Under the pieces are notes generated by a model. The model ran no database searches and was not told the DNA's origin. It saw only the letters and a list, made by a program, of their open reading frames with translations. Source: Nectonema munidae (lineage: Eukaryota; Nematomorpha; Nectonematoida; Nectonematidae). Taken from it: DNA of 64,000 nucleotides. Each line of letters starts with the position of its first letter. Position 1 is the first letter of the stretch. Location: contig JAUIRK010001013.1 of assembly GCA_030549495.1 (NCBI GenBank), forward strand, positions 1 through 64,000, written 5' to 3'. This document shows positions 62,811 to 64,000 of this stretch, in pieces. The position numbers and the translations under genes are program-made.

Positions 62811-63169
62811 TTATTCATGCTCAAACATTTTTTCCTTCCAAAACTCATCGAGTCTGTTTTTAAAAACATTCAAGGAAGGGGCATTAATAACAAAATCAGG
62901 CAAGGCATTCCAGTCATTTATCATACGTTGAGTAAAAAATCTTTTCAGATATAACTTTTTGCAATGTCGCTTTTTAAACGTGAAGGAATGAAATCTTTGT
63001 AGTCTTTCAGAAAACTGAGGTAAGATTTGTGAAGCCAATTTCAACTTTTCATTTGCAATGTTGTAAACGGTAATCATATCCAGATACCCTTTCAAAATTT
63101 CAAACTCTAGCACAAAGTCAAAACCAACTAATCTACTGCCTTTAGATATTTTGGAATTCCGGCGTTATG
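62811..63169 (-). mobile_element. CR1/L2-like LINE, C-terminal fragment of the reverse-transcriptase protein
   Basis: On the minus strand the frame is open from about 63,169, so it extends upstream of the GTG at 63,113. It reads ILKGYLDMITVYNI, then FHSFTFKKRHCKKLYLKRFF and WNALPDFVINAPSLNVFKNR, ending LDEFWKEKMFEHE. The order L-(R/K)-G-D-(M/L)-I...F-F...R...W-N-x-L-P...A-x-x-x-N-x-F-K-x-x-L-D is the standard C-terminus of LINE-encoded proteins. The fragment is 5'-truncated, and a following AACATAACATAACATAA simple repeat (62,724-62,740) may be its tail. Confidence 0.65.
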
Positions 63170-64000
63170 CGGATGGAATAGAATATATATCAAAATGTTA
63201 TCCCGCCTAAATATGTTTAATCAATCTAGGTGTGTACGTGTGCGTATACAATATTATTATATGATGTATTGTTATGGCAAAACTTGAATAGTTTTAAAGC
63301 ACTATTTTCATTTGATTTTTTATCGAATAAAATGTTTTCAGCTTTTTGCTGAAATTCAGCTTTGAAAAGTTTTTCCAAGTTTAACTTCAGCAAAGTTAGA
63401 ATTAAAAAAAAACTATAACCAAAAATTTGTCGAATATAAACAAAATGATTATACTATTACTTTTATTTTAGATATTTCATTGCTATTTTTTCTTCAGAAG
63501 TACTAAAATTGACAATACTTTTGATCAAATTTGGGTAAATTGCGTTTTCTTACGAACGAACATCCATTTTGAGAAAAATGAAACGCAAAATGATAAAGCA
63601 TGATTTATCTATTTTAAAAATTCTTTGGAATTATTTCATCAGGTATACTTTTATTCATAGCGTGTAGTACACTTATTAATATTCTTTATTTTGGTATTGT
63701 CATGTGTATTGAAAGATGAAGCAGCACTGAAAAAACGAGTATTAGCATATTTTTGTTTCTAGTTGGCGTTAAACAATTATAAGAGTGTAGAATGACTATG
63801 ATTTATATTAAAGTAGTGTGCATAAATTAAAAAATAGCCTTTATAATGACGCTTATTTGATGTTTTCAGATATAGAAGTGAGTGTTGTTGAGCAAATCAT
63901 GTTATTTACTGCAAAATCTGTAAGAATAAATTGAAAACTTTGATGCGATTGACTACTGAGTCTTAATTTATTTTATTATTAATATTAGCAAGAAATAATG
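63170..64000. other. Intergenic right end
   Basis: AT-rich, with no open frame, repeat or signal that I can support. Confidence 0.4.

Overview
This is an AT-rich stretch of a metazoan nuclear genome. Protein-coding sequence is sparse and introns are short (57 to about 190 bp), and there are many kinds of transposon remnant: MULE, hAT, RTE-like and CR1/L2-like LINEs, Penelope-like and a tRNA-derived SINE. The mix suggests an invertebrate, and I lean weakly to an arthropod such as a crustacean. That is an inference, since no ribosomal or marker gene is present.

Layout. 0-4.5 kb holds a decayed MULE-type DNA transposon: an OTU-protease/MULE transposase split over three frames, then a second, paralogous reading frame with a complete PHD finger, a degenerate OTU domain and the same basic tail. 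6.5-7.2 kb is an inverted-repeat element filled with a GGTACC-rich minisatellite, a family that reappears at 43.8-44.5 kb. 7.2-8.2 kb (minus strand) contains what reads as a micro-exon gene: a start exon, a CCHC zinc-knuckle exon, five 15-nt in-phase micro-exons in a duplicated cassette, and a terminal exon. 9.6-11.2 kb has a tRNA-derived SINE and a 604-bp fold-back element with a 10-bp target duplication.

11.45-33.4 kb is a single uninterrupted satellite array of about 122 monomers (about 81 short of 169 bp, about 41 long of 202 bp). It has nested higher-order repeats of 8, 9, 10 and 12 monomers and a 7,025-bp super-repeat. The long monomers carry a 34/35-nt exon-like insert between a strong splice acceptor and a GTAAGT donor. 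33.4-36 kb is featureless. 36-42.3 kb is a transposon graveyard: a CR1/L2-like LINE end, an RTE-like LINE with a hAT insertion, and two Penelope-like pieces head to head.

42.3-64 kb is mostly intergenic. It has two credible minus-strand gene 3' ends (47.5-48.2 kb, Cys-rich, two exons; 52.77-52.97 kb, terminal exon), a transposase-derived relic at 53.3-54 kb, a diverged tandem repeat at 57.3-59.5 kb split by a hAT element with a perfect 8-bp duplication, and a LINE C-terminus at 62.8-63.2 kb. I found no tRNA or rRNA genes and no CRISPR or bacterial features. The most unusual signals are the micro-exon cassette gene and the satellite whose long monomer looks like an exon with its splice sites.
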